A stretch of DNA of 64,000 nucleotides from Psychrobacter cibarius (GCA_030686115.1 CP131612.1:2852001-2916000); one strand, 5' to 3'. Positions 53,746 through 63,391 are shown, numbered from the stretch's first letter. Translations and numbers: made by a program. Notes: generated by a model from the letters alone, not told the origin.

Positions 53746-54413
53746 TATCAGTGTCCTATAAACGACTATTTATTCTTAATACCATCCATCAATGCAAAAA
53801 TTTAACGGTTATTTCAACTTGTCATATCATCCATTATTGGACTGATATGAGACGCTAAATTTGCATTACCATATGTTATGACAGTCGACATATCATCTGC
53901 CAGTATCTGCCTGTCAAACAGAGCGTCAACATGGGCTACTATACGCACTTTCTAGTTAATAAGCTTACTAAATTGCGCCAAACCTATGGCTTTTTAGACG
54001 ACTTATTTTGCTTTTATTATCGTCCACTGCAACCGTATTTGGTCTAAAACAAGGTAAAGTACCTTTTATTACTGATGACCTTGACGATAAAAGAGGTAAG
54101 CCCGAAGCAGAAGAACCATCAACCTTATGATATTTCTGCATTATATAGAAACGCTTGGCACATTGCTGAATAATTTTCTTTTGTGATAAAAATGTATCAT
54201 TGTATTTTGTTATGTTTGTTTTAGCACAGTTAACGACTAATTTCCAGTTATGAGTAGGCCAATATTCGAACTGATCAGTAATATAAAAATTTGTTCAGAC
54301 TTGCTGTCACTCCTACCTTAGCTAATGACTGGATTTAGCCGCCTTAATGTCAGCTGTTTATTAAGTTTTCTGCACTTATTTCACCCAGTTGCAATTCACT
54401 ATATAATAAAACG
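53746..54413. other. Divergent intergenic region beyond pilG
   Basis: About 670 bases between pilG and the adaptor gene. It holds the pilG promoter and one possible small frame at 53972-54130. The remaining bases carry no recognised element. Confidence 0.4.
53972..54130 (+). pseudogene. Small frame resembling the lipoprotein LptM, without ATG or lipobox Cys
   Basis: The frame is open from a stop at 53969 to TGA at 54130. It reads LILLLLSSTATVFGLKQG and then an acidic, Pro-containing tail (KVPFITDDLDD). This recalls LptM/YifL lipoproteins, whose lipobox Cys is followed by GLKGPLY-type sequence. The Cys position is Phe (TTT), one base from TGT, and no ATG lies in frame (a TTG is at 54008). It may be a decayed small lipoprotein gene or chance. 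Confidence 0.3.
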
Positions 54414-55727
54414 ATGACTACTATGGTGACTGCTATGACGGCTTCTAAATTTTTAAAAAATAGCACCTATCTACTGAGTGCTTTTCTTCTTGCTGCCTGT
54501 CAGCCATCACCGCCTACCAATGAGCCTGTGACTGCAGAAAACAGTGAGACTGTAGATACCCCTATCGTCATTACCGACGATAGTGTGACCATGACGCCAG
54601 ATCATATATTGAGCATAAAACCTTCACGTTATCAGCCCAGTCTTGGTTTACAAGGTAAGATCGAACCTATCAAACAGACTAAGCTTATCGCTGCATACCC
54701 CATTAACGTCGAAGAAATACTGGTTACTGAGGGTCAATGGGTAGAAAAAGATATGCCGCTGCTTATTGTTCGACGCGTGCAATCAGAAAGCAAAACAGCA
54801 GATGCATCCAACCCAGCCAAGAAACAACCTTCAGAATCGAACAGCGTTGTCCCAGATTCTGAGATGACGAACGATGCGGTTGATGTAAAGCAGACACACT
54901 CACAAAAAACAGACGCTAGCTCAAAACCCAATCAGCCTACAGTAGAAAATGGTGCAACAACCACTAAAAACGACCCAATTGCTAACAAAGAAGAGGCAGC
55001 AGCAAACGCCACAGTGGGCGCTCCTAAAAACGCAGTCGGCAACCTTAAAAACAATTACCAAACCAGCGCTAATAGCACGGCGAGCTCAAAACCGCAGCAG
55101 AATCAGTATAATTTGATCACTGTGCGTGCCAGTTTTTCTGGCCGTGTAAAAAACTTATATGCCAAAGCAGGTCAAAAACTAGAGGCGCGCACGCCTTTAT
55201 TACAGATTAGCGATGAAACTAAATTACACTTTATCGCGACCCTACCTATTCAAGCAGAACCGCAACTTTCGGTTGGTCAGACTGTCAATTTTACAGTTGA
55301 AGGTATGTCGGAACAGTTCACAGGACAAGTCAGTAAACTGACCGCGACCAGCCAGCCGAAAAAGCTGTTGGTCTATGTTAACGTCATTGACAATGAAGCA
55401 AGTCGAGACAAGTTATTGCCAGATATGAAAGTCACGGGGCGGGTTAATTACGGTCAAATAGATGTGGGCACTATCGTACCTAAGCGCGCGTTGCACGATG
55501 TTGACTTGACAGAATTACAAACGTCACCATATAAGCCTCTGTCACCGTTGACTGCTAACGTGTGGATTATTGGACAGGATCAGCGCCTGACACGCCAGCC
55601 TATTGAAGTAGTCGAATATGACCCTATCACAAAGCAGTATTTAATTGCGGGTATTAGCAACGATAGTTTGATTTGTTTGGCTGATTTACCGGCTGATGCT
55701 AAAGGTAAAAAAGTCAATGTCTCATAG
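54414..55727 (+). CDS. Periplasmic adaptor (HlyD/MFP-type) lipoprotein with a disordered insert
   Basis: The 437-residue protein has a lipoprotein signal (LLSAFLLAAC, Cys29), a first lipoyl half (NVEEILVTEGQWVEKDMPLL, about 100-119), a hydrophilic Ser/Asn/Lys-rich stretch (about 125-232), then a second lipoyl half (VRASFSGRVKNLYAKAGQKL) and beta-barrel regions. In efflux adaptors an alpha-hairpin joins the lipoyl halves; here it is replaced by low-complexity sequence. No efflux pump gene lies beside it. Three in-frame ATGs lie in the first eight codons and no strong ribosome site is seen, so the exact start is uncertain. Confidence 0.75.
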   Translation: MTTMVTAMTASKFLKNSTYLLSAFLLAACQPSPPTNEPVTAENSETVDTPIVITDDSVTMTPDHILSIKPSRYQPSLGLQGKIEPIKQTKLIAAYPINVEEILVTEGQWVEKDMPLLIVRRVQSESKTADASNPAKKQPSESNSVVPDSEMTNDAVDVKQTHSQKTDASSKPNQPTVENGATTTKNDPIANKEEAAANATVGAPKNAVGNLKNNYQTSANSTASSKPQQNQYNLITVRASFSGRVKNLYAKAGQKLEARTPLLQISDETKLHFIATLPIQAEPQLSVGQTVNFTVEGMSEQFTGQVSKLTATSQPKKLLVYVNVIDNEASRDKLLPDMKVTGRVNYGQIDVGTIVPKRALHDVDLTELQTSPYKPLSPLTANVWIIGQDQRLTRQPIEVVEYDPITKQYLIAGISNDSLICLADLPADAKGKKVNVS

Positions 55728-56024
55728 CTATGCATGCCGACAGTTACATTGTGTAGAAACATTAACAAAGCCTCTCTTGTTTTGTAACTGCGTTATTAGG
55801 CAATATGACCGTATAATATATAGCATTAACCGAGTATTCTGAATCATTGGTATTAAATGATTCAATATCTTGAGAGTTTGAGAAATCTTAGAAAGTTTGA
55901 GAACCTAGAGGCTTAATCGTTTAACTGTTTAAGATCCTAAAATCAGCGATGTATTTATCGTGATACAAAATATCAAAACAGATGAAACGTTTGGCCAACC
56001 ATAACAACAACTAGAGGATAACCC

Positions 56025-56747
56025 ATGAGCAAGCAGATTTTATTAATCGAAGATGATCCTGATCTAGCTGAGTTAATCAGCGATTACCTGACCATGAATT
56101 ATTATGACGTCCATCATGCAGGGCTTGGTCAAGAAGGGCTTGATTTATTGGATGCCAAAGAGCGTGATATTGATTTGGTCGTGCTTGACTTAATGCTACC
56201 TGATATGGATGGTATGCAAGTGTGTCAAAAAATTCGCGGCAATAAAAACAACATGACCAATAAAGTACCAATTATTATGTTGACAGCGAAAGGCGATACC
56301 ACCGATCGCGTGCTAGGTCTTGAGATGGGTGCTGACGATTATATATCTAAGCCTTTTGAGCCACGCGAGCTTCTCGCTCGAATCCGTGCTGTTATTCGCC
56401 GTCATGAGCAGCCCAATCAAGCAGATAGCCAGTCTGACAGCTTGACCTTTGGTCGTTTGAGTGTCTTTCCTGACAGCCATGAAGTGACCATCGACGATGA
56501 GCCTGTTCGTTTAACGACGCATCAGTTTCAATTATTGCATTACTTTGCCACCCATTCTGGTAAAGTATTGAATCGCGAGCAACTGTGGCAAGCCATGCCC
56601 AATGATGACAGCTCAGATAATATCGATCGCGCGATTGATGTTCATATCTCGCGCTTGCGTGCTTTAATTGAAGATAACCCACGCCAGCCAAAACGTATTA
56701 TTACGGTACGCGGTGTTGGTTATCAATTTGCCACTGATCAGGTTTGA
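56025..56747 (+). CDS. OmpR-family response regulator
   Basis: The 240-residue protein has a receiver domain (acidic IEDDPDL, phosphoacceptor Asp in DLVVLDLMLPDMDGM, Lys in ISKPFEP) and a C-terminal winged helix of the OmpR/PhoB type (about 140-238, ending RVGYQFATDQV-like: RGVGYQFATDQV). It pairs with the kinase 100 bases downstream. The set of genes it controls cannot be read from the sequence. AGAGGA precedes the ATG. Confidence 0.92.
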   Translation: MSKQILLIEDDPDLAELISDYLTMNYYDVHHAGLGQEGLDLLDAKERDIDLVVLDLMLPDMDGMQVCQKIRGNKNNMTNKVPIIMLTAKGDTTDRVLGLEMGADDYISKPFEPRELLARIRAVIRRHEQPNQADSQSDSLTFGRLSVFPDSHEVTIDDEPVRLTTHQFQLLHYFATHSGKVLNREQLWQAMPNDDSSDNIDRAIDVHISRLRALIEDNPRQPKRIITVRGVGYQFATDQV

Positions 56748-56849
56748 TCACAAAAGCGGCAAACCAATCGATAAAAACCATACTTCTGATTTTTTTATGC
56801 AAATTAGAAGTATGAGTCGATATAAACGGCTGATAGTAGAGATGGTTTA

Positions 56850-59015
56850 ATGCAGCAGTTGGGATTTCGTTCGGTATTTGCCAAATTATTTGCCAGTGTC
56901 ATGCTGGCACTTATTTTATTTGCAGTGGCGATGGTGCTGTTGACGCAACTTGTGCACGATAAAGATGCAAGTATTCGATCAGAAGTATTGGCCACTCAGA
57001 TTTTAGGACAAATAGACCCTTTCTTACATGAGCTGAATATCTCTGTTAGCGAGGACAATCGCTTGCAAGCGCGCTTTATGCTAGCAGTGGTCAAAAAGAG
57101 CTTTGATATCTTTGATGAGTCATTGCAGGCAAAGATGGGCTTGTATGACAGCGAAGGTCGATTGCTAATGCAAACGGATAACAGCGATTTGCCGTTGGAG
57201 TTGCCCGCACCGCCCTCTTTATTTTCACGCGTTTTTCCCTCTCTCGCAGACACCTCCCCTACCAAGCAAGCTCAGGTTTATAGCAGCACCGGCTATACGC
57301 TTTTGTATGAATCACGCTTACCGCCTAAAAAACCAGTACTCTCTTCTGCGCTGAATTTATTTACTGGCACACTACTGCTGTTACTTATTATGGCAGGTGT
57401 CCTATGGTGGATTGCTCGTACCATCACTTGGCGCATCAATCAAATGAGCCAGCAGATGGCGCAACTGGGTGATGGTGATTTTACCGTACGGGTGAATGCT
57501 CGTGGTAACGATGAGATCGCCTCACTAGCGCGTGGATTTAACCAAGCAGCACAAAAAATCGAACACCTTATCGATGCCAATAACCTGCTCTTAGCACATG
57601 CTTCTCATGAGCTACGTACCCCCATTACTCGTATTCGCTTACAGATTGAGATGATGGATATGCTCGCAGGGGCGCTACCAGCTGATACCAAAGCAAAGTT
57701 TGATAAACGTGCGCAAGCGATTAACCGCGATTTGTCAGGGCTCAATGATTTGGTAGAGAGTATCCTACTGGTGAGTCGTTTAGACGCCGGTCATGCCTTG
57801 CAGCAAGTTGAAAGCTTAGACTTATACGATCTGGTGAATCAAGAGCGGCAACATTATCCTGAAGCGACGCTCATTGGTGAACATATTGTGATCGATGGTC
57901 AATCATCAATGTTGACCCATTTGATTCGTAACTTGTTAACTAATGCCATGCTACACGGCAAGCCACCCGTGACGGTACTATTGTATGGTGTGCAAACTAT
58001 TGATGAAGCAGATACCATACCTGATTACCTGCTACAAACGATACTCTGCAGTAGCTTTGCCGATTATAATAGCTCTGATTTTGACTCCTATCACGAACCA
58101 ATCGATGTCAATGAAAACGATACTCATATTCATACGCAGTTAAATGATTCTTCTCATATTACTGATAAAGTTAAATCTGAAGCCCCAAATACTATGACTG
58201 TGTTGCCAGCACCACCGATATATAGAAACGGAGAAAATATTGCGGTTGAGCATGATCTCAATTCCGATACCGATGCCGATGTGAATATAGAGACTAAAAT
58301 CGATAAGGCTGATATTAATAATACCAACAGCGACATTGACTCTATTGAAGCCCACGCGACCTTAACAGAATCTACTTATGCGGATAGTATTCAAACTGAC
58401 TCAAGCACTGCAACAGACTTAGTCCACCGTAACGATACAGCTGGAAGCACCAGTGCGTCCTCATTGATTGCTAATTATCATAACTTTACCAATGATTTGA
58501 CTGACAAAATTAAAAAGATGGTTTGGAAAGCAGTTCCTGACACTGAAGAGTTGTCTGCAGTTATCAATGACGCTAAGAGTACTGCCTTGAATGATGCAAT
58601 TCCTAAATCCAAAGGTGCCATAATAAATAAAGGTGGCAATACACGCGACAAGGGTGATGCTCAAAACAACACTCAAAATCCTACGGAAGTACTCAGTACA
58701 CCGCGCAAAGAAGGCTTGTTTGCCAAGCATCTAAAAAAAGCCAAGACCGATCCTGTACGCCCATTACCGAAATATGCAGTATTGGCAGTGATTGATGAAG
58801 GCACGGGTATTCCAGAAGACAAACGTGAAGAAGTATTTAGCCCATTTGTGCGGTTGCAACAAAAAAATAAAGGCTCTGGACTAGGCTTATCGCTAGTATC
58901 ACAAATCGTTACCGCCCATCAAGGGCGCATCATTACTGATACGTTGAATGGACATACCAGGTTTTTAGTTGTTATACCAGTCAAGCACGACCCACATTAT
59001 CACCAGCATGACTAG
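56850..59015 (+). CDS. Sensor histidine kinase with a large insert in the ATPase domain
   Basis: The 721-residue kinase has helix TM1 (about 10-34), a periplasmic part (about 35-165), TM2 (about 168-190), a HAMP domain, and a dimerisation domain with the H-box HASHELRTP near 250. The ATPase N-box LIRNLLTNAMLHG is near 358, but the G-boxes (IDEGTGIPEDK and GSGLGLSLV) come only near 645-680. Between them lie about 250 residues rich in Asp, Asn, Ser and Thr. A normal kinase of this type is about 450 residues. The partner is the OmpR-type regulator just upstream. Confidence 0.9.
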   Translation: MQQLGFRSVFAKLFASVMLALILFAVAMVLLTQLVHDKDASIRSEVLATQILGQIDPFLHELNISVSEDNRLQARFMLAVVKKSFDIFDESLQAKMGLYDSEGRLLMQTDNSDLPLELPAPPSLFSRVFPSLADTSPTKQAQVYSSTGYTLLYESRLPPKKPVLSSALNLFTGTLLLLLIMAGVLWWIARTITWRINQMSQQMAQLGDGDFTVRVNARGNDEIASLARGFNQAAQKIEHLIDANNLLLAHASHELRTPITRIRLQIEMMDMLAGALPADTKAKFDKRAQAINRDLSGLNDLVESILLVSRLDAGHALQQVESLDLYDLVNQERQHYPEATLIGEHIVIDGQSSMLTHLIRNLLTNAMLHGKPPVTVLLYGVQTIDEADTIPDYLLQTILCSSFADYNSSDFDSYHEPIDVNENDTHIHTQLNDSSHITDKVKSEAPNTMTVLPAPPIYRNGENIAVEHDLNSDTDADVNIETKIDKADINNTNSDIDSIEAHATLTESTYADSIQTDSSTATDLVHRNDTAGSTSASSLIANYHNFTNDLTDKIKKMVWKAVPDTEELSAVINDAKSTALNDAIPKSKGAIINKGGNTRDKGDAQNNTQNPTEVLSTPRKEGLFAKHLKKAKTDPVRPLPKYAVLAVIDEGTGIPEDKREEVFSPFVRLQQKNKGSGLGLSLVSQIVTAHQGRIITDTLNGHTRFLVVIPVKHDPHYHQHD

Positions 59016-59046
59016 GACGTGCCTTCAGTCCAATCTATTAACCCTT

Positions 59047-59078
59047 AAATGGCTAAAAATGGCTAAAAATGGCTAAAT
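59047..59078 (+). repeat. 10-bp tandem repeat
   Basis: AATGGCTAAA is repeated about three times just after the kinase gene. Confidence 0.8.
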
Positions 59079-59206
59079 TTTGCCAGACATCGTCAAATAG
59101 CGTATCAATATCTCGATATTATTTGTGCTACTTTCCTTGTTTGACGGCGATTTATCTCATTTTTATCACCATTTTTAAAATAAGGACACGACCTAGTCAG
59201 CGATGC

Positions 59207-59313
59207 TATAGTAGATTCAATTTAAAAGTAGTACAAGGCAACCGAGTGTAGATGTATATTTAATACTTCAAGCGAGGTTAACGCAGTACTACTTTTAAAT
59301 TGAATCTACTATA
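59207..59313. repeat. Palindromic MITE-like element, copy 2
   Basis: A 107-bp element with perfect 28-bp terminal inverted repeats (outer end TATAGTAGATTC, inner end AGTAGTAC). Its core holds ACAAGGCAACCGAGTG and CAAGCGAGGTTAACGCAGTA. It is related to the degenerate copy at 15494-15601. It is too short to encode a protein. Confidence 0.85.
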
Positions 59314-59567
59314 TAAGGTGCTATGAACAAACACTTCATTCTACTCGATCATCGTGACTCACATTCTACAAAACCCCTCTTACTAATAGCTATTAATCAT
59401 AAGCCTGTCACGGATGTTCATATCCAAAGTGCTCGATAATATGCTATATTAGCGCCCCTTATTATACGGTTATTAACGGTTGTTTCTTAATTGGCTTCTT
59501 ACATTGTTAAAGAGGCCCGACAGCGCGTTTGTGACTATTAAAAAAATTATTGAATTTTGAGCCCTCC

Positions 59568-60338
59568 ATGAATGACATGATTGTCTTAAACAATGTGACC
59601 AAGAGTTTTTTAAGCGACCGATCAATCAAAGACAAAGATGGCAAACCACATTGGTTTACTGCCGTTGAACCGACCTCGTTATCTGTCCAGCAAGGCGAAA
59701 TCTTCGGCCTAATGGGATACTCGGGTGCCGGTAAGTCTACTTTGCTACGCCTAATTAATATGCTTGAGCGTCCAGATGCCGGTCAAGTCATCGTCGATGG
59801 CACTGACTTGACCACATTGTCTGCCAGTGAATTGCGTATCGCCCGGCATAATATTGGTATGATTTTTCAGCAATTTAATCTGATGTCCAATCGTACTGTT
59901 TTTGACAACGTGGCCTTTAATTTAACCGTTTCAGGATATCCGAGCCGCGACATTCATAAACGAGTCATGGATTGCCTAGAGATTGTTGATCTAACAGACC
60001 GCGCTGGTCACTACCCTGCGCAGCTGTCAGGCGGACAAAAACAGCGTGTCGGTATTGCCCGAGCGATTGCCCCCAGTCCTAAAGTATTATTGGCTGATGA
60101 GCCAACCAGTGCGCTTGATCCTGCGACGACTCGCAGCTTGTTGACTTGTCTACGCGATATCAACGAACAACTTGGCGTCACCATTGTGATTGTGACTCAT
60201 GAGATGAGTGTCATCCGTAGGCTGTGTGATCGCGCCGCATTACTGCATCAAGGTCAACTCTTGGAAGTTGCAGATGTGAGAGACGGTCTGATTCAGGCGA
60301 CCACCCCGATTGGCAAAGGCTTAGTGCACGAAGACTAA
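59568..60338 (+). CDS. metN: Methionine ABC transporter ATPase MetN, lacking the C-terminal NIL domain
   Basis: The 256-residue ABC ATPase has Walker A GYSGAGKST, Q-loop MIFQQFN, signature LSGGQKQRVGIARA, Walker B VLLADEPTSALDP and H-loop VTHEMSVI, all of MetN type. E. coli MetN has 343 residues with a C-terminal domain that binds methionine and shuts off transport; this protein stops right after the ATPase domain (TPIGKGL). An extra loop (SDRSIKDKDGKPHW) lies near residue 15. The ATG at 59568 is chosen over an upstream TTG. metI follows after 19 bases. Confidence 0.9.
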   Translation: MNDMIVLNNVTKSFLSDRSIKDKDGKPHWFTAVEPTSLSVQQGEIFGLMGYSGAGKSTLLRLINMLERPDAGQVIVDGTDLTTLSASELRIARHNIGMIFQQFNLMSNRTVFDNVAFNLTVSGYPSRDIHKRVMDCLEIVDLTDRAGHYPAQLSGGQKQRVGIARAIAPSPKVLLADEPTSALDPATTRSLLTCLRDINEQLGVTIVIVTHEMSVIRRLCDRAALLHQGQLLEVADVRDGLIQATTPIGKGLVHED

Positions 60339-60357
60339 TGAGGCAGGAGAAATAAAT

Positions 60358-61044
60358 ATGTTAACTGGTAGTGAATTGTCCGCCTCGATAGACAAGCTGT
60401 TTGCCCTGCGCAAAGAGATTGTGAATGCGTTTATTGATACATTTATTATGCTTGGCATCTCAACGACGGTGGCGATTGTCATCGGTGGGTTGTTTGGCGT
60501 ATTTTTGTTTTTATCCAGTGATCGACAGTTTTTGCAAAACAAAACATTGTATGGTCTGCTTGGTGGTATCACCAACTTCATGCGTGCTTTCCCATTTGTC
60601 ATTTTGATGATTGCCATGAGCCCATTTACGAAGGCTATCGTTGGCACGGGTATTGGACCGATTGCGGCCTCATTGGTACTCGCCATTGCAGGTTCGTTTT
60701 ATTTTGCCCGTTTGGTCGAGCAAAACTTACGTGAAGTGCCACGCGGTATCATTGAGGCGACCGAGTCTATGGGTGCACGTCCTTTGACCATTATTAAAGT
60801 CCTACTCAATGAAGCACGCTCAGGACTGGTATTGTCCGTGACGATTCTCTGTATCAGCCTGCTCTCTTATTCAGCAGCGGCGGGTATGATTGGCGGCGGT
60901 GGTCTGGGGGATTTGGCCATTCGTTATGGCTACTATCGCTATCAAACGGAGGTGATGATTTTTATCGTTATTGTCCTATCAATAATGGTCGTCTCCATTC
61001 AAGCATCGGGTAATTGGTTGGCTAACCGGTTGGATAAACGATAG
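60358..61044 (+). CDS. metI: Methionine ABC transporter permease MetI
   Basis: The 228-residue inner-membrane permease has about five helices and the ABC coupling motif (EATESMGARPLTIIKVLLNEA, residues about 135-155; quoted in part). Helix-rich segments such as IGGLFGVFLFL and TNFMRAFPFVILMIAMSPF are typical of MetI. It forms the transport channel with MetN and the MetQ binding protein. A GGAGA site precedes the ATG. Confidence 0.93.
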   Translation: MLTGSELSASIDKLFALRKEIVNAFIDTFIMLGISTTVAIVIGGLFGVFLFLSSDRQFLQNKTLYGLLGGITNFMRAFPFVILMIAMSPFTKAIVGTGIGPIAASLVLAIAGSFYFARLVEQNLREVPRGIIEATESMGARPLTIIKVLLNEARSGLVLSVTILCISLLSYSAAAGMIGGGGLGDLAIRYGYYRYQTEVMIFIVIVLSIMVVSIQASGNWLANRLDKR

Positions 61045-61262
61045 ACAAAAGACTCAGACAAAGCCTGTTAACGCTAATATGAATAATACTCAGGGTTTAA
61101 TGCCGATTCATCCTAAGCAAAATGCTTGACTTTGTTACTGAGACCCTTTAATTTTGATACTAACTTAACAGTCGTTAACTTAGCAGCATTACTATCCCTA
61201 ATGTTGCTTTTTTAATGGCCAGCGTTTGCCCTCCATCCCATCCCTCTTATTAAGGAAGCTCC

Positions 61263-62222
61263 ATGAAATTAACAGATATCAGCCGTCAGTTAGCGACTGC
61301 ATTTGCTGCCGTTGGCATATCAAGCCTAGTCTTAGTTGGTTGCAACAACTCATCAGCACCAGAAGCAACTAAAGAGCCTGTTACTGAAGGCTCAACAGCA
61401 GAGACTGCCGCTAGCGATATCGATCCTGAGCATACCAAAATCGTCATCGGTACCACCGAAGGTGACTTCGCTGATATGGTGCGTAACCAAGTGAAAAGCT
61501 CACTGGAAGCGCAAGGTTACGAAGTTGAGCTGATTGCTTTTACTGACTATGTACGCCCAAACCTTGCCTTGGCTGAAGGTGATTTGGACATCAACATCTT
61601 CCAGCATAAGCCTTATCTTGATACCTTCAAAAAAGAAAACAATCTTGATCTGGTAGAAGTTTTCCAAGTACCTACTGCCCCACTTGGCATTTACTCAGGT
61701 AAAAAGACCACGCTTGATGATGTTTATAAAGGCATGAGAGTCTCTGCACCAAATGATCCAAGTAACTTTGCTCGTGCGCTGGTGATGATGGATGATCTTG
61801 GCTGGATCACGCTAAAAGACAATATTGATCCGCTAACGGCATCAAAAACTGACATCGCTGATAACAGCAAATACGACATTGAAATCATTGAGTTAGAAGC
61901 CGCTCAATTGCCACGTGCTCGTGATGAAGTCGACTTTGCCGTCATCAATGGCAACTATGCCACGGATGCTGGTATCAAGCTGACTGAAGCGCTATTTCAA
62001 GAGCCTAGCTTTGCTTATGTCAACTGGTCAGCCATCAAATCAGCAGATGCTGGCAAAAAATGGGTCGAAGATGTGACCAATGCATATAACTCAGAAGCCT
62101 TTAAAAAGTATGCTCATGAAACTTTCCCAGGCTATAAGTACCCAAAAATCTGGGGCTCTGATCACAGTGCGCACACGGATACCGCAACAAAACCTGCCCC
62201 TGTAGAAGCTGCTGCTCAATAA
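61263..62222 (+). CDS. metQ: Methionine-binding lipoprotein MetQ
   Basis: The 319-residue lipoprotein has a signal ending in lipobox LVGC (Cys27), a Glu/Thr-rich linker and the NlpA/MetQ domain. GDFADMVRNQVKSSLEAQGY near 68, EGDLDINIFQHKPYLDTF near 103 and the DEVDFAVINGNYATDAG block near 222 are diagnostic. It captures methionine at the outer face of the inner membrane. A long Thr/Ala/Pro tail is unusual. AAGGAAG precedes the ATG. It lies 218 bases after metI. Confidence 0.93.
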   Translation: MKLTDISRQLATAFAAVGISSLVLVGCNNSSAPEATKEPVTEGSTAETAASDIDPEHTKIVIGTTEGDFADMVRNQVKSSLEAQGYEVELIAFTDYVRPNLALAEGDLDINIFQHKPYLDTFKKENNLDLVEVFQVPTAPLGIYSGKKTTLDDVYKGMRVSAPNDPSNFARALVMMDDLGWITLKDNIDPLTASKTDIADNSKYDIEIIELEAAQLPRARDEVDFAVINGNYATDAGIKLTEALFQEPSFAYVNWSAIKSADAGKKWVEDVTNAYNSEAFKKYAHETFPGYKYPKIWGSDHSAHTDTATKPAPVEAAAQ

Positions 62223-62542
62223 GCTCTTAAGCCAAAAACACTTAAATCCAAAACACTTAAATATCGTCTTCGTCCCGATTGTAAACGCCCATTGCTAGAT
62301 AGTGATGGGCGTTTTTTATGGACTCGATTTTACGATTTTTATTTTTTAACCGCTCGCTGCTGTCTATCTATCAGTTACTAAAAATGACGTTACAGCCTGT
62401 TTGTCCTTTGTAGGAAAGCGTCACGTGCCCTTTTACTTGCTGCCAATTTTTTCTATAGTGGGTAGGTCAAATAGAGAAGGTGATCAGAATATTGATGATT
62501 CGATGCTCTATCAATAAATACATAAATAACAAGGATAATAAG
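62223..62542. other. Intergenic region after metQ
   Basis: About 320 bases hold the metQ terminator and the aldo/keto reductase promoter. A duplicated AAAACACTTAAAT word occurs near 62236-62263. Nothing else is seen. Confidence 0.45.
62283..62318 (+). terminator. Terminator of the metNIQ operon
   Basis: AAACGCCCAT and ATGGGCGTTT pair around an 11-13 base loop and run into T. Confidence 0.75.
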
Positions 62543-63391
62543 ATGCGTGCTAAAACTTATAATATTCGTACCGCTGGACAAGCAAATATTCCTGTACTAG
62601 GGCTTGGTACATGGCAATCGACCGGTCAAGATTGTGTTGATGTCGTCAGCCAAGCGTTGAAAATGGGTTACGAGCACATCGATACCGCTCAAGCTTATGG
62701 CAATGAAAAAGAAGTTGGTCAAGGTATCAAACAATCAGGTGTATCTCGGGATAAATTCTTTTTGACCACAAAGATTTTTCCTGATGATATGAAGTTTGAG
62801 CCTGAGAAATTGATTGCAGCCGCTAAACGCTCTTTAGCAGATTTAGATACTGATTATGTTGATTTGCTACTATTGCACTGGCCGGATGACCGTGTTCCTT
62901 TATCTGAAACCATTCCTGCCTTGTGCGAACTACAAAAACAAAGTTTGACGCGCCATATCGGGGTCTCTAACTTTAATATTGCCAATATCATTGAAGCTGA
63001 GAAATATGCTGATGTGCCGATTGTGGTCAATCAGGTTGAGTTTCATCCGTTCATCAAGCAAAAAACCTTGCAGACTTTTTTGAACAATCACCATATTCTA
63101 CTCGAAGCTTATTCACCTCTTGCTCGCGGTGATGTATTTGATAATGAGATTATTAAAGAAATCGCTGACAAACATAATGTCACGCCAGCACAGATATCAT
63201 TGGCTTGGATTCTGGCAGACAAGCATCGTATTGCTATCCCAAAGACTGCTAACCCTGATCATTTACAAGGCAACTTAGACGCTATAAAAGTACAATTAAG
63301 TGCGGATGATATTGAGAAAATCAGCAGCTTAGCGCGTGCTGATGGGCGCAAAATTAAGCATCCAGATTACTCGCCTGAATGGGACGACTAA
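62543..63391 (+). CDS. Aldo/keto reductase (DkgB-like)
   Basis: The 282-residue protein is a TIM-barrel aldo/keto reductase. It has the family signatures LGLGTWQSTGQD and the catalytic Asp-Tyr in DTAQAYGNEKEVG, Lys in TTKIF, His in LLLHWPD, and a C-terminal IPKTANPDHLQGN that binds NADPH phosphate. Size and motifs suit 2,5-diketogluconate reductases and relatives that also detoxify methylglyoxal. AAGGA lies before the ATG at 62543; the frame extends 21 codons upstream. Confidence 0.9.
   Translation: MRAKTYNIRTAGQANIPVLGLGTWQSTGQDCVDVVSQALKMGYEHIDTAQAYGNEKEVGQGIKQSGVSRDKFFLTTKIFPDDMKFEPEKLIAAAKRSLADLDTDYVDLLLLHWPDDRVPLSETIPALCELQKQSLTRHIGVSNFNIANIIEAEKYADVPIVVNQVEFHPFIKQKTLQTFLNNHHILLEAYSPLARGDVFDNEIIKEIADKHNVTPAQISLAWILADKHRIAIPKTANPDHLQGNLDAIKVQLSADDIEKISSLARADGRKIKHPDYSPEWDD

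Larger units (their letters stand above)
59016..59567. other. Intergenic region with repeats before metN
   Basis: About 550 bases hold a short tandem repeat (59047-59078), a palindromic MITE-like element (59207-59313) and the metN promoter region. No gene is seen. Confidence 0.5.
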
